A stretch of DNA of 64,000 bases from Chelonoidis abingdonii (GCF_003597395.2 NC_133771.1:47895988-47959987); one strand, 5' to 3'; counted from the stretch's first letter, positions 33,641 through 45,370 are shown. The notes: generated by a model not told the origin, from the sequence alone. Numbers and translations are program-made.

Positions 33641-34185
33641 AGTGAGCATAAGCTTTCATGGGCTAAAACCCAATTGATCAGATGCATGCAGTGAAAAATA
33701 CAGAAGGAAGATATAAATACACAGAGGACATAAAAAAATGGGTGTTGCCATACTAACTATAATGAGAGTAATCAGTTAAGGTGGGCTATTATCAGCAGGA
33801 GAAAAAATACTTTTGGAGTGATAATCAGGATGTCCCATTTCCAGCAGTTGACAAGGTGGTGTGAGTAACAGTAGGGGAAAATTAGCATGGGGAAATAGGT
33901 TTTACTTTGCGTAATGACCCATCCACTTCAAGTCTTTATTCAAGACTAATTTTCTGGTGTCCAGTTTGCAAATTAATTCCAATTCTGCAGTTTCTCGTTA
34001 GAGTCCATTTTTGAAGTTTTTTTGGTGGAGTGTTGCGACTTTGAGGTCTGTAATCAAGTGACCAGGGAGGTTGAAGTGTTCTCCGACTGGTTTTTTAATG
34101 TTATAATTCTTGACCTCTGATTTATGTCTACAAGTATTCCTCATTCTTTTTGCTGATACAGACTAACACGGCTACCACTCTGAAA
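33641..34185 (-). mobile_element. Penelope-like element, truncated
   Basis: Matches the left arm and middle of the element at 47716: 'gctattatcagcag', 'atggggaaatagg', then the stretch that encodes the endonuclease remnant on the - strand there. It ends 'tgatacagactaacacgg...actctgaaa'. Bounded by an imperfect 14-bp duplication, ctagactcatacat (33627-33640) and ctagactcgtatat (34186-34199), 12 of 14 matching. The coding part is frameshifted. The second, inverted arm is missing. Confidence 0.6.
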
Positions 34186-34276
34186 CTAGACTCGTATATG
34201 TTGCACTTTGTTTCAACAGATTCTCCATTAGAGAGACTCACTGCCAGAAGTTGCTGGAAACATTTAGAAATATATA

Positions 34277-34462
34277 CTTCTACCTCGATATAACACTGTC
34301 CTTGGGAGCCAAAAAATCTTACCACATTATAGGTGAAACTGCGTTATATCGAACTTGCTTTGATCCACTGGAGTATGCAGCCCCGCCCCGCCGGAGCACT
34401 GCTTTACTGAGTTATATCCGAATACGTATTATATCAGGTCGCATTATATCGTGGTAGAGGTG
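34277..34462. mobile_element. Tc1/mariner-like MITE
   Basis: 186 bp with inverted ends 'cttctacctcgatataac' and (complement) 'cacctctaccacgatataat', flanked by TA on both sides (34275-34276, 34463-34464). The interior has a G+C-rich core and 'gttatatcga' words in both orientations. Non-coding. Class inferred from the TA target only. Confidence 0.6.
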
Positions 34463-34464
34463 TA

Positions 34465-35549
34465 CTTTGAATACACAATTGAAAGTATGCAGCATAATTC
34501 AGTGAATGCAATTGCCATTCTTCACTCTGAATGTTTATTTAAAAATTATCTTAAAGGAATTTCCTTTTAAGTTAGCTTTATGAAAAACAGGATGATCACC
34601 TTTCTGTGGATCTAGTATCTGCCCACTAGGTTTTTGTGATCTTTAGAGTGTTTATCACTTCCTTTGGAGACTCAGGGCACCTGCAGAGAGCAGGTGTTTT
34701 TATCTGAAATACATTAACAAAAAGATACAGGGATTAATAATGTGTTGATTAGACAGGCAGGAGGCCATGTTAATTCTGTTTTAGGCTCTGATCCTCTAAC
34801 TGGATTTTCAGAAGCAGATATATCTCTGCGCCCACATGGATCCAGTGACAGGACTGGGGCTTAGTTGATAATCAGACACACAAGCAATACAGATTTAGTT
34901 ATTATTCATACAATAGAATAATAGATCATGAGTTTTTAGGCTGATAAATTCATAACAGATTTTACAGGGTTTTTTGGCTCTAATGCCAGGAAATTGCAGG
35001 GGCTGTATTTGTCACAGACTGGTGCAAGTGGTGGAAAGAGACTTTGCTTCTTCATTCCATCCCTGTGCAGCCAGTCCTAAATAAAGATGGGTTTCCCACA
35101 TTAGATAAATTGATTCTGATCTAGCTGGACTCTGTGCCCTCCAGCATTGTTGTTCTTATCACTGCTCCTGGATCTTAAAAGACCACAAGTAAGATAAGGT
35201 TATTGCTATCCCTATTTGTAATGTCTGCTTCTCTTTTCTTCTTCTTTCCCTGCTAAGTGATATCAGGGCTGGATTAAGGCACCAGCACCTTAGGCGTGTG
35301 CATAAGTCTCCAAATCTAGGAGTCATGTGATTACATCAGAATTTCAGCTTTCATTTAACCCCCCACCACCACATTTCTGATCTTTGTGATTATGGGGGAA
35401 AAAGGTCATATGTGTGACCTGGGTGTAACCAATGCAGTGATGCCTGGACAGAGCCTGAAACAGCTCTGAGAGATGTGAGCTGTCCTTGCTCACTGCTCTT
35501 GTTACCCAGGGTTCTTTTAACCGAAAGCTCTTGGTAACTTTTACTCTGT
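34465..35549. other. Intronic DNA with a short hAT-like scrap
   Basis: Mostly unrecognised A+T-rich sequence. 'cagggctggattaaggca' at about 35264 resembles a hAT terminus but has no partner. No coding exon. Confidence 0.35.
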
Positions 35550-36130
35550 GCGAGGAGGTGTCAGGAAATAAGTCAGGGGAGACACGGCCATCCAACCGAT
35601 AGATGGCTGGCACAAACAGGACAACACAAGAGTGCTTTCACTTAAAGCTAAACTTAGTCTCAAGCACTTACACACGTCCTCAACAAGTTAGTAAAACACC
35701 CCCAACCCTTGACAATTACCAAAGCTGAGTGTGGCTCTTGAGTGACACCGCGGCAGGCTTCCGGTGGCCAAATCTTCCATCTGCCGGTGGGGTCCGCAAG
35801 ATGTGTCCAGAGGGAGAGTCCAAAAAGAGTCCAAAAGAGTTCCCAAATGAGTCCAACTATCTCAAGCTTTTTCTCCTTATTTGTATATTAGTAATAGACT
35901 GACATGTCCCTTAAAGCAAACTTGTTAAGCAAGCACTTTCAATGGTCAAGCAAGAGGTTCCTTCTGATTCCTGATTAACCAGGTGAGGGTTTTTCCAGTT
36001 TGCAGCCTTGTGACCCCAATAGACATTCCTGGTGCACATCCTGCTGTGTTAAAATGCACGTATCAGTAACTTCAACACAATTCTTATCAGGAAGGATGCG
36101 GGGTCAAGTTGCCCTTTCTGTGGCACCCCA
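35550..36130 (-). mobile_element. Possible LTR fragment
   Basis: A non-A+T-rich block with the look of a retroviral or Gypsy LTR read on the - strand. It runs from 'tgtcaggaaataagtcag' at 35560 to the C-rich 'ggcacccc' near 36127. No paired duplication or poly(A) signal was confirmed, so this is a weak call. The ORFs at 35344-35613 and 36000-36311 do not look coding. Confidence 0.3.
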
Positions 36131-37740
36131 AAACCCCTCCCCTCCTGCCTTCGTCAAGCTGAAACTGCTTAATAGGTTGCTTTTAGCAATAAGCCATAGT
36201 CATTTCAGGCATTTTACTGGTTTGCCAAAATCTCCCTGTACACTCTGGGGTTCCCCACCGCCCAAGAGAGGACTCTGTGCATGGCTGGAGAAGAATAGCG
36301 AGCTGGCTTAGCCCACCCATATAAGCAGATGCAATCCACTTACTAGACAAAGTAATGGAGAATCTCCTACTGTCACCCAGGCCTGTTTGGGTGGCAGTGG
36401 AACATCTGCTCTATTGCTTCTGGAACGGAAAAGGGGGGCCATTCTGCTGCCCCTGTACCTCTAGAGAAGACTGTGGGAGTAGAGTCATTGGTGGCTGCAT
36501 GTCCTAGTGAGCCTAGGACATTAGATTGACTTTATTCAGTCTGGGGTGACACCCCTTGTTTAATACAAGGGAGGTAATCCTCTGCTATGCAAAATAACTG
36601 GTGAGCCAAGAAGCCAAGGGGAGATGCTATGAGATTAGCATTTTGCTGCTGATCCTTCTGTTAGTGAAAACCCTTCTCCTGTAGATCCTCCGTTGGGTTC
36701 CACTGTGATTTTACATCCTCTAAAATTGTTTCTACTCCTGATATATTATACATGAGTCAATCTGCTGCTTTCCAGGTCCCAGGTTAAAAGGGGGATTCCA
36801 TTAGTAGTTCTGTCAACAGACTCATTCTGCTCCTTTTCATATGGAGACAATATTGGATTAAATATTGGAGGAGAAAGCGATGAAATAGCAATTGGAGTGT
36901 GCGTCTGGCAGGGGAGATTTTCACAGGCACAAATGTGACATAGATGCTCAACTCTCACTGACTCTCAAACTCCCATTTGAATTTTTGTCCATGTGAGTTG
37001 AGCATCTAACTCCCATTTGTACTGGTGAAAAACTCCCTTTCAATATCTTTATCAGCAAAATCCCAACATTTGATTTGGGACAATGTTGCTCTTCAAAGAC
37101 ATGTAGAGAATTTGAAAAAGGGTTTGCCCCAATCCTGAAAACCCTTTTCAGACAAACGGCCTTTACACAGATATTATTTTTGTGAGTGAAGGTTGCAGGG
37201 TCAACATATAATACAAACCTTTAGACTGTGATTATAGTCACATGGCATGTGTGAGACTTCAATCCTGGAACTTGCTTCACACACCCTGAACCCTTCAAAA
37301 TCATTGAGTGTCTGCATGGACACAGGGATCTGTCTGGCATAACTAACTGCAGGATTGAGATCTTAGTTTGTATGGAGACTATTTAAAGGAATCTGTAAGT
37401 GTTTTTCACACTGCATCACTGTGATAATGTAATGAACTCAGCAGTGTTTACCCACTAGAGCTTAAATTCTGATTCACGGCATCATAACAGGAATCAACAT
37501 CTTATTTGCTAACATCATCTTTGCTATGAATGGAAACTGCATTTCAAGGTTGCCAAGGAAAAGTATTTCTTTTTTCCTGACATCATACAAGTTACTTGTT
37601 CTAGGTGAGAGTTTCTCTCTTCTGAACTTTGATATTTAAATGTTGTATTTTAACTTCTGGACCCTGATAGGCATGTGTTTTTATCAATATTATTTTTTCT
37701 GTAATCCAGCAAAATTACTTTGGAGGTGACAAAGAAACTA
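36131..37740. other. Intronic DNA, no recognised element
   Basis: No exon or repeat that I can name. 'tgttctaggtgagag' near 37600 is donor-like but lacks an open exon. Confidence 0.4.
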
Positions 37741-38232
37741 AGTCTATGTCTATACTGACAGAGTTTTTTCGCTGAGAGTTTGGTCGCTGATAAAAAAGCG
37801 TGTAAAGAAAATTGTTGTTGTGCGTTCACACTGTCTTCCACTGGTGGTATAACATATTCACACTTGCGACACTTGCATCGGCAATGAGAGCAGTGCACTG
37901 TGGGCAGCTATCCCGCAGTGCAGCTCTCTCCCTTCTGCCGCTAGGTCTTGTGTGAAGGTGCAGGGGATCATGGAGCATCAGGGGTCCGGGCTCAATGCCC
38001 CATGATGCACTGCTTTCCGTCCCAGCATTCCATGTGCTTTTGTCTTCAGTTCGCAGCATTTTTCAACATCCCTTGTCTTCTGCATGCCTCGCCACATCTA
38101 TCTGCAGGAATGGATCCCACACTGATCTCCTCTGCTCTGCTAGCTATAACTAGCACATTGTGAACAGCAGTGGAGTTAATCTTGAAGTTATGAATGCAAC
38201 GGCAGTCACAGTTGCCTGACGCAGGGTCCAAC

Positions 38233-39235
38233 ATGGAAAGTAGCAACATTAAATTACTTTTGGCATTCACAGAACAGCTGAACACAGTGGAACGTCACTT
38301 TTGGGTTTGGAAAACTAGCGCAGAGTGGTGAGATCACATAATTATGCAGGTCTGGGATGATGAGTAGTGGCTACAGAACTTTCAGATGCAGAAAGCCACC
38401 TTCCTGGAACTGTGTGCTGAACTTGTCCCAGCCCTGCAGCAAATGGACACCCAAATGAGAGCTATCCTCTTAGTGGAGAAGCATGTGGCAATCAATGTGG
38501 AAGCTGGTGATTCAAGACTGCTGTGGGGAAGTTGACTCTTGGGGCTATGTTAACACAAGTGTGCAAGGCGATTAATCACATTCTGCTGCAAAAGACCATG
38601 ACTCTTAGCAACATGCATGAAATTGTGGATGGCTTTGCAGAAATGGATTTTCCTAACTGCAGTGGGGTGATAGATGGCACGCATATTCCAGTCTGGCACC
38701 GGACTACCTTGCAATGGAGTACATCAATTGGAAGGGGTACTTCTCCATGATTTTGCAGGCACTTATGGATCACCATGGGCATTTCACTGACGTCAGTGTG
38801 GGGTGGTCTGGAAAAGTGCATGATGCCAATATCTGTAGGAAACTGGCTTTTACAGAAAGCTGCAAACAGGGACTTTCTTTCCAGACCAGAGGATCACCAC
38901 AGGGGAAGTCAAAATGCCCATAGTGATCCTGGGTGACCCAGTGTACCCCTTAATGCCATGGCTCATGAAGTCATACATGGGTGAACAATAAGGAGCAGTT
39001 CAACAATTGTGGATAGCTTTGCAGAAAGGGACAGCAGTAAAGAGCAGTTCAAAAACAGGCTGAGTAGGGGCAGAATGACCATTCAGTGTGTGTTTGGCTG
39101 ACTAAAGGCACGCTGGCGATACCTGTATGGCAGGTTAGACTTTAATGGGGAAAATGTTCCCATGGTTATAACCACGTGTTGCATGCTGCACAATATTGTG
39201 AAGGGAAGGGCCAAACATTTACTTGGGGTGGACTG
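38233..39235 (+). pseudogene. Harbinger (HARBI1-like) DDE transposase, broken
   Basis: DDE-superfamily transposase read in shifting frames. 38233-38520 is the N-terminal helical part ('ATFLELCAELVPALQQMDTQ'). 38523-38750 has 'QVCKAINHILL', 'EIVDGFAEMDFPNCSGVIDG' and THIPVW; the Asp in 'DGTHIP' is the first catalytic residue. 38714-38923 has 'YINWKGYFSMILQALMDHHG' then 'VGWSGKVHDA', with the second Asp. From about 38985 the frame has 'EQFNN', with the Glu expected as the third acid. It then continues with 'KARWRYLYGRLDFNGENVPM' and 'CCMLHNIVKG'. At least three frameshifts or stops make it dead. The family call is secure. Confidence 0.85.
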
Positions 39236-39529
39236 CTGAAGCTGAACATATGGCTGCTGATTCTGAGCAACCAGATACCAAGGCTATTAGTGGGGCACAA
39301 CGTGGAGCAATAAGAATCAGGGATTCCTTGAGGCAACACTTCAAAGATGAAAACTAGTAATGTTTGTTGCTATGCTTGGGACTGCAATGGTTAATTAAAT
39401 TTGGTATGCTAAGAAGCAGTTGTGATTGTTAAGACCTAGGATTCAATGTAAGGAATGGATAAAAGTGTGTGTTGATTTGCAGGTGCCATCTGCTATCATA
39501 ATTTGTATGGTAACAAATAGAGTGCTTAT

Positions 39530-40047
39530 GATTCAAAAAACTTTGCTTTTCTTGCCAAATAAACCACAACACCAAATGCACACAGACACACACAGATTCT
39601 TGGTGTGTGAGAAGGTACTGGAGGAGTGGCGGGCTGACTTTCAGAGCTCAGCATAAGTCCAACTTTCATTTGAAAAGCTGTCTGCTGGGGTGAAGTGTAG
39701 AGGAAAGCACAAAGTGCCAGAAAGCAGAAAGGAATGTGTGTGGGAAGTTTGTGGAAAGAATGGGAAAGCATTCTGAATGTGCTGAATGTGGGCATGCATC
39801 TGCTCAGTCTGGTCCATTACAACAGGCTGGACAATGTTTGATGCTTCAAAACTTTTATCAGCCTCTCCATGGCGTCCCTATTGTACACATAATTTTCTTT
39901 TCTTTCCTGGAACATATATTCCTTGCTTCCTCTCTGGTGCAGATGCTCTGCTGCTGTTGGAGAGCAGGGAGCGTTCCTCAAGGTCATGTCTGGAGAGCCA
40001 TAACTAACAATAAACAGAAGCACTATTGTCAACCACACACAGAGCAT
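39530..40047 (-). pseudogene. Harbinger MYB-like accessory protein remnant
   Basis: The - strand frame at 40047-39817 contains 'RDAMERLIKVLKHQTLSS', resembling the leucine-heptad tail of MYB/SANT-like Harbinger proteins. 39795-39526 continues with Pro/Ser-rich text ('TPPVPSHTPRICV'). It is convergent with the transposase, a common layout in this group. No SANT domain was read. 40210-40464 on the - strand is also open but unassigned. Confidence 0.4.
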
Positions 40048-40502
40048 TGAAACACTACATTAAAATACACAGCTGGTAACATACCTATCACTTTCTCAGT
40101 GACCCTAGGCAAGCATACATGTGGGAGAACACCCCAAGCATCATGAGTGAACCCAGGGGCAGGAGCATTGCTCGTTTCAGAAAAGCAATGTGAAAAGGTC
40201 GTGTGGCACTTATGGGGGGGGGTAACACTCTAAACTTTCCCACAGTTTGCCACCTAAGGATAAGCAAGGAAGCAGGGGTGCATCTGCTACATGCTTGCGG
40301 CTTCTGCCCTGGTCCCAATGCTGCTTGCCTGTGTGCAGCTTTGGTCCCCTGCCCAAGTAATTGCAGAGTGATGTGCGAAAGTGTCTCTCAATGGGGGAAG
40401 GAACAAAGCAGCTCTGCCAAGGAACCTCTAGCAAAGAATTGCTGAGGACCTCTAGGAAAACCACTTACTAAGGGTGTCCTCTCCTGCTTCTGGCTCACCA
40501 GT

Positions 40503-40595
40503 AGGATGACCAAATGAGAGGAAGAAAATATCGGGACACATGGGGGATGGAAACGCTGGTGGAGCAAAAAAAAAATACTGCTGATTTGAATCCAT
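40503..40595 (-). mobile_element. hAT MITE scrap (gggtgaccagat family)
   Basis: 'gtaggatgaccaaatgag' and 'aaaatatcgggaca' match, in the opposite orientation, parts of the nested MITE at 45985-46102. One end only; the other is lost. 40600-40870 shows nothing else certain. Confidence 0.35.
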
Positions 40596-40878
40596 TCCTC
40601 ACTCCCTTCCTAAAATTTCAAGGCATTTGAGGTCCCAGGAGCACTTGTGATCTAGCAGACAGAGCACAGGTCTGGGAGTCAGGAGATTTAGATTATAGTC
40701 CAGACTGTCTCTTTGTGTATGGTGGTCAATGTCAATAAGAATAGTGTACATGTGATTTCTGTTGCTATAGTTGCAACAGTCTTATTTTCTAAGTACATCA
40801 TCTCCCATTGGTTGTGGGAAGTCATACACCTCTGTCTCAATTAGCAAAGGTTACAGCACCCTTCTAGACAGTGAATTA

Positions 40879-41141
40879 GGGCTTCTCTACATGGTGCATT
40901 AGTCTGCCTCAGGGGAGGTAAATTCTAGTGTGCACTAGTGTGTTGTGCACTAAGTGCCCCATTTGGACCCTACTGGTGTGCAGTAAAAGTTCCCTAAAGC
41001 ATGTTTAATGTAGTACTGTTTTAAAGAGAACTACATTAATGTGCACTAGGGGACTTTTAGTGCACACTAGCGAGATCCATATGGACCAGTTAATGCACAC
41101 TAGAATTTACACTCATCTGATATGCACTGTGTAGACAAGCC
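40879..41141. mobile_element. Harbinger-type MITE (palindromic)
   Basis: Inverted ends 'gggcttctctacatggtgca' and (complement) 'ggcttgtctacacagtgcat'. Flanked by tta on the left and ttt on the right. The inner arms are inverted repeats of 'tagtgtgcactag'-type words. Non-coding. Related to 50989-51213. Confidence 0.6.
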
Positions 41142-41798
41142 TTTGTTTTATGAAACGGCCACATACTGCTAAGACTTTAGACAGCTTTGTATTAGTTCAG
41201 TGGCAGTTGTGAGTTACATCATGAGTGCAATCATGATAAATGGCCCTTTTTAAGGAAAGCCCAGCTTGTTGATTATATAGCAAAGGTCTAATTAAGCTAT
41301 TTTATAATCTTCTCTATTCTGAGCCTCTGTCAAGGCTATATGAAGTCTTTTTAGCATTTTTTTCCCTTTGAACTTATATGACTGTGCATTCTGTAATTGT
41401 CAGAATAGTTTGCAATCATAAATAGTACTTATTTTCCATTTTGCTCTTCTGTCATCCTTAGAAAAAGGCAAAAACCCATCTTGTTTACAAGATTGCTGTG
41501 CAAGCCTAGGAAATTCCAAGGTCATCATTGTAGTAACCTAATTAAATTAACCTAGTTAAAGACAATGGAGAATTTTATAGTCAGCAAAGCAAACAAGGAC
41601 AGAAATGAGAGGAGTGATTACCTCCTCCCTGCTCCCCTGTCTTCTCCTGCAGACATAAGAATAATCTGTCTAAATCACTGTTAAAGAGAGAGAGTCTTAC
41701 TGCCAGCCATGTGGACATGGGGATGCAGGTATGCCAAGGACAGAACTATATGGTGACTCTAATAAGACTACACCCGTTAACAAGACCTGTAGAGCCAG
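41142..41798. other. Intronic DNA, no recognised element
   Basis: An acceptor-like tract at 41441-41460 is followed by 15 open codons and a stop, with no donor. Not called. Confidence 0.4.
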
Positions 41799-41978
41799 GA
41801 GGGATAGCTCAGTGGTTTGAGCATCGGCCAGCTAAACCCAGGTTTGTGAGGTCAATCCCTGAGGGGGCCATTTAGGAGTCTGGGGCAAATATCTGTCTGG
41901 GGATTGTTCCTGCTTTGAGTCAGGGTTGGACTAGATGACCTCCTGAGATCCCTTCCAATCTTGACATTTCTATGATCT
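41799..41978 (+). mobile_element. tRNA-derived SINE with CR1 tail (turtle type)
   Basis: The head reads like a tRNA gene with an A box 'tagctcagtggtttgag' and a B-box region 'ggtttgtgaggtcaatccc', the internal RNA polymerase III promoter. The tail 'ggttggactagatgacctcc' then 'tttctatgatct' is the 3' end of CR1, as at 31166-31985, so CR1 machinery would have moved it. This is the layout of the tRNA-Lys-related SINE known from hidden-necked turtles. Transcription would be on the + strand. Confidence 0.85.
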
Positions 41979-42279
41979 ACTTGCACTCCAGCATCAGAGC
42001 TAACAGACATAGGTCAAAGTCTTACATGAGTCAGAGTTCAGAATGTCCAGTGATAAATTGTCCAGCAAGGGAAAGCTGGGTTTCTTATCTTTCCAAAGAA
42101 ATCACCCCCCAAACCTGTAGTGTTCATTTAGAATGATGAGGGGGACCTGGAAAGTGTAGGAAAAACAGGGCAACATGTTCATTTGATCAGGCTTATTCTT
42201 TCTCAGAATGAAATAGATAAATCTCATCTCCCTCCCCTTACATTTGTCATTATGGAAGGAGCTGGTCAGGGCAGATTAT

Positions 42280-42990
42280 ATTTCGTTTTCAAATATTTGT
42301 ATTTATATTGTCGTAGCACCTAAAAGCCTCACCTGAGATTGGAGCCCCATTGTAATAGGTGCTGTCATGACACACAGTAAGCAACCCCTGCCAAAATGAC
42401 TTGCAGTCTAAATAGGCAAGACACACAAAGGAAGCATTTTACAGATGAGGAACTGAGATACAGAGACAGACTGGGTATGTCTCCACTTGATGCAAAATCC
42501 AGGGTCTGGCTCGGGTTTGAGCCCAAGCTACCCACCCATCCACACACAAATCAGTCTGACTTGGGTCAGCAAGCTCTCAGGACCCAGGTCCTAGGACCCT
42601 GCAGGGAGGGGGTTCTAGGAGGGGTCAGGGCCTGGGTCCCGCTATAACTCAGGTCCAAGCCCTATCATTCTGGACTCTGGACTCAGCTCAATCCACAGAC
42701 CCGAATCAGAAGGTCCGTGTAGTGCAGTATGGAGACTTGAGCACAGCTGTGAGACCTGAGTCCAGCAACTGTAAGCCCAGGTTTACAATGCCATGTGAAT
42801 GCTCAAAGCATAGGCTTGGAAACACCAAGTCCACAAGACCAGGTCCCACAGACCTGGATTTACAATGCAGTGTAGACATACCCTTAAGTGACTTGCCCAA
42901 AGTCAGTGTATCTCTGACAATGAGGAATTGAACTTAGATCTCCTAAATCCTGGTCCAGCACCTTAGACACAAGTATCTGGTCCCTCATGG
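42280..42990 (-). repeat. MIR/CORE-type SINE, split by a MITE
   Basis: Read on the - strand, the outer parts (42280-42472 and 42884-42990) form an old SINE-like unit. On + they read 'ttgtatttatattgtcgtagca', 'cattttacagatgaggaac', then 'aagtgacttgcccaaagtc'. The inner 42473-42883 is a later insertion. The family name is approximate. Confidence 0.5.
42473..42883. mobile_element. MITE inserted in the SINE
   Basis: Inverted ends 'gggtatgtctccacttgatg' and (complement) 'gggtatgtctacactgcatt', with a G+C-rich interior. The 3-bp flanks (act, tta) do not match, so the class is uncertain, but the ends resemble the Harbinger-type elements here. A piece of it recurs inverted at 53370-53502. Confidence 0.55.
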
Positions 42991-43029
42991 GACCCACTGT
43001 GTTTGAAAATGATAAGGCAGAATATTATT

Positions 43030-43175
43030 CTAATAATTAACTATTGATATGCCATGGTGCCTAGAGTCCCCACTCAGGATTAGGACCCCTTGTCCTAGGT
43101 GCTATACAAATGCATAGGAAGACACAGTCACTTCTCCAAAGAGCTTGCAATCTGACCACCGTGCAACAAGTGTAA
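43030..43175 (-). repeat. MIR/CORE-type SINE fragment
   Basis: 'gtgcctagagtccccactcagga' wording with 'aggtgctatacaaat' and 'caaagagcttgcaat', the 3' half of an old amniote SINE in inverse orientation. Confidence 0.45.
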
Positions 43176-43389
43176 CTAATACCAGGAAGGATAGCAGTGA
43201 TAAGGCAGTTACATAGGTTAGCTACATGCCCACCTTGACGGTTCCGAATCATTTTAAAGTGCTCTAGTATGTTACATTCCCTTTTGCCATACTTAATTGG
43301 TTGGTTTCTTAGGGGCATCACAACAGAAGTGGGTACTGAAGAGGGATTTGGAAGAAGAGCAAGTGAGACCAAGAGGCTTGCATGAGTCC

Positions 43390-43575
43390 ACAGTGAGACA
43401 CAATCCATGCCCCTGCTCTGAAGTTTACAGTCTAAATGAACAAGACAGATAAAGGGTAGGAGGGCAAAGAGAGACCTAGACAAGGGACATGACTCCCCAC
43501 AGTCAGACAGCACATTAGTAGCCAAGTCAGGTCTCTGGATTTCAAATCCAATGCCATAGCCACTAGACCACATGG
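43390..43575 (-). repeat. MIR/CORE-type SINE fragment
   Basis: Contains 'gtttacagtctaaatgaac' and ends 'catagccactagaccacatgg', the complement of a tRNA-like head ('ccatgtggtctagtggctatg'). Confidence 0.5.
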
Positions 43576-45045
43576 TGTCTCCAGTGACAGCGCTTAAGGC
43601 TTTTTATAATTCAGAAGTTGGAAATAGGGCTCTATTATTGGAAACACAATCCACTGAAGTCTCAATACCATATTATCATTATTTCCTTTATTCTTTCACT
43701 GAAATATTAATTAAGCAGTTAAGTCTTTGTTCATTCCCACTTTTCCTCACCTGCTTCCTTTACATTAAAGCTATGGGTAGAGAATATGCACTGGTAATAC
43801 GTATAGAAAGCTCAGGGATAAGTGCTAGAGTGTATTTCTTCCCTGTTGAGTCCCTCATGCACTATGGCTTTTCACTGTTACAAGAAGGCACATTAATGGG
43901 AGTAAGAGAAGGAAAAGATGGGTGTGGGTGAAGGGAGACTGGGAGTATTGTGGGGGCCGAGGAGGGACCTAGAGGATGAGATTTACAGAGCAGAATAGGG
44001 CAAATTTGTGCCTGGGCCTGGAGAAGAAACTTAAAGATGAGTGGGCAATAAGTAATGAGAAGAGAAGGTAGGACAAGGAAATAGTAATAAAAGCACATTT
44101 TTCATAGGTTAGCTATGTGCACAGTTGGTACATAGTGTTTTTTTTTTTTTTATTAATGGAGACAAATGATAGCCACAGTCTCACCTCTCCACCTTCCCAG
44201 TCAACTACTGTTTTTGCGCAAGCTGTAGGCGTTTCATACCTCCCGGAGTACTTAATTGCTGTCTGGTAGGTAAATAGAAAGCAATCCATCTACAGCAACC
44301 ACCCACATTGATTGCACATTCCTTGCAAAATAACACATGATTTTGTGTTAGGGCAAATAATGAATTTGCAGCATCCCAATAACTCCTAAGCGGCATGTTA
44401 GCGGGCAAATTGGTACAACTGTACTAGGGCACCAACTGTGGAGCTAACTGTAACTCACACTACCTGCTTATTTCCTTGGAACAGAATAGGAGCGTGGAAT
44501 GGATGAGTCTATGGTGTGTATATCTTCTTGGTGCCAGCCTGTATTGCAAGCAATGAATTCTCAGCTGTGAGAGTTAAAGTATTCTCTCCAGTCTTTATTT
44601 AAGTCTCTCCCTGTTGAAACAATACTTGATTTACCCTCATTATTGGAACAGTTTACCAAACTAGGCTTATGCTTCTATGAGTAATGATTCAAAACTCTTT
44701 TTTTTAAATGCAGGATCAGGGCATTCTGATGTGATTTATAAATTCCATTAATGATTTGTGGACACAGAGCAGTGATTTTGACACACTGAAAACTAGGTTT
44801 CTGTAAAGCTAAATCCACAAAATCAATCCATTCAGAGAACTTTATTAACCAAATTAAAAGTATGAGAGCTGTATTTCACCTGATTATTAAAACATTGCAG
44901 TCCTATGAACCTACTATTATCTCTGAATGGTTTGGTTTATGTATTCCCTTCGGGCCTGATCCAAAGCCCAGTGAAGTCACTGGAAGTCTTTACATTGATT
45001 TAAATGGAGTTTGGATCAGGTCTTCAGTACTCAGATACAAATCAC
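43576..45045. other. Intronic DNA, no recognised element
   Basis: A pyrimidine tract ending 'cattaaag' at 43770 is followed by an open frame to a weak donor near 43901 in a phase that does not fit the host exons; not called. 44950-45040 has 'gaagtcactggaagtcttt'-type near-palindromes. T run at 44141-44152. Confidence 0.4.
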
Positions 45046-45048
45046 ACA

Positions 45049-45370
45049 GGGTATGTCTACACTATGGGATTATTCCGATTTTACATAAACCGGTTTTGTA
45101 AAACAGATTGTATAAAGTCGAGTGCATGCGGCCACAATAAGCACATTAATTCGGCAGTGTGCGTCGATGTACCAAGGCTAGCATCGATTTCCGGAGCATT
45201 GCACTGTGGGTAGTTATCCCGTAGCTAATCCTCTTATTGGGGAGGAGTACAGAAATCGGTTTAAAGAGCCCTTTATATCGATATAAAGGGCCTCGTTGTG
45301 TGGACGGGTGCAGGGTTAAATCAGTTTAACGCTGCTAAATTCGGTTTAAATGCTTAGTGTAGACCAGGCC
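45049..45370. mobile_element. Harbinger-derived MITE
   Basis: 322 bp, left end 'gggtatgtctacactatggg', right end complementary to 'ggcctggtctacactaagca', exact 3-bp duplication aca on both sides. The first 170 bp match the start of 63739-64000 closely ('gattgtataaagtcgagtgc', 'cgatttccggagc'). An internally deleted copy. Confidence 0.8.

Larger units (their letters stand above)
37741..40490 (+). mobile_element. PIF/Harbinger transposon, two convergent gene remnants
   Basis: The left end starts near 37741 with a 'tatgtctatactgaca' terminus related to other Harbinger ends here. It carries a decayed DDE transposase on + (38230-39235) and a MYB-like accessory remnant on - (about 39530-40050). 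The typical 'agtgcactgtgggcagctatccc' wording is present near 37890. The right terminus was not found; an unrelated MITE scrap begins near 40503. Confidence 0.65.

Noticed and set aside
41799..41870. tRNA gene
   Set aside because: A and B boxes belong to a SINE with a CR1 tail; the cloverleaf is degenerate.
43770..43901. Open segment between a pyrimidine tract and 'gtaaga'
   Set aside because: Start phase does not fit the other exons and the acceptor is weak.
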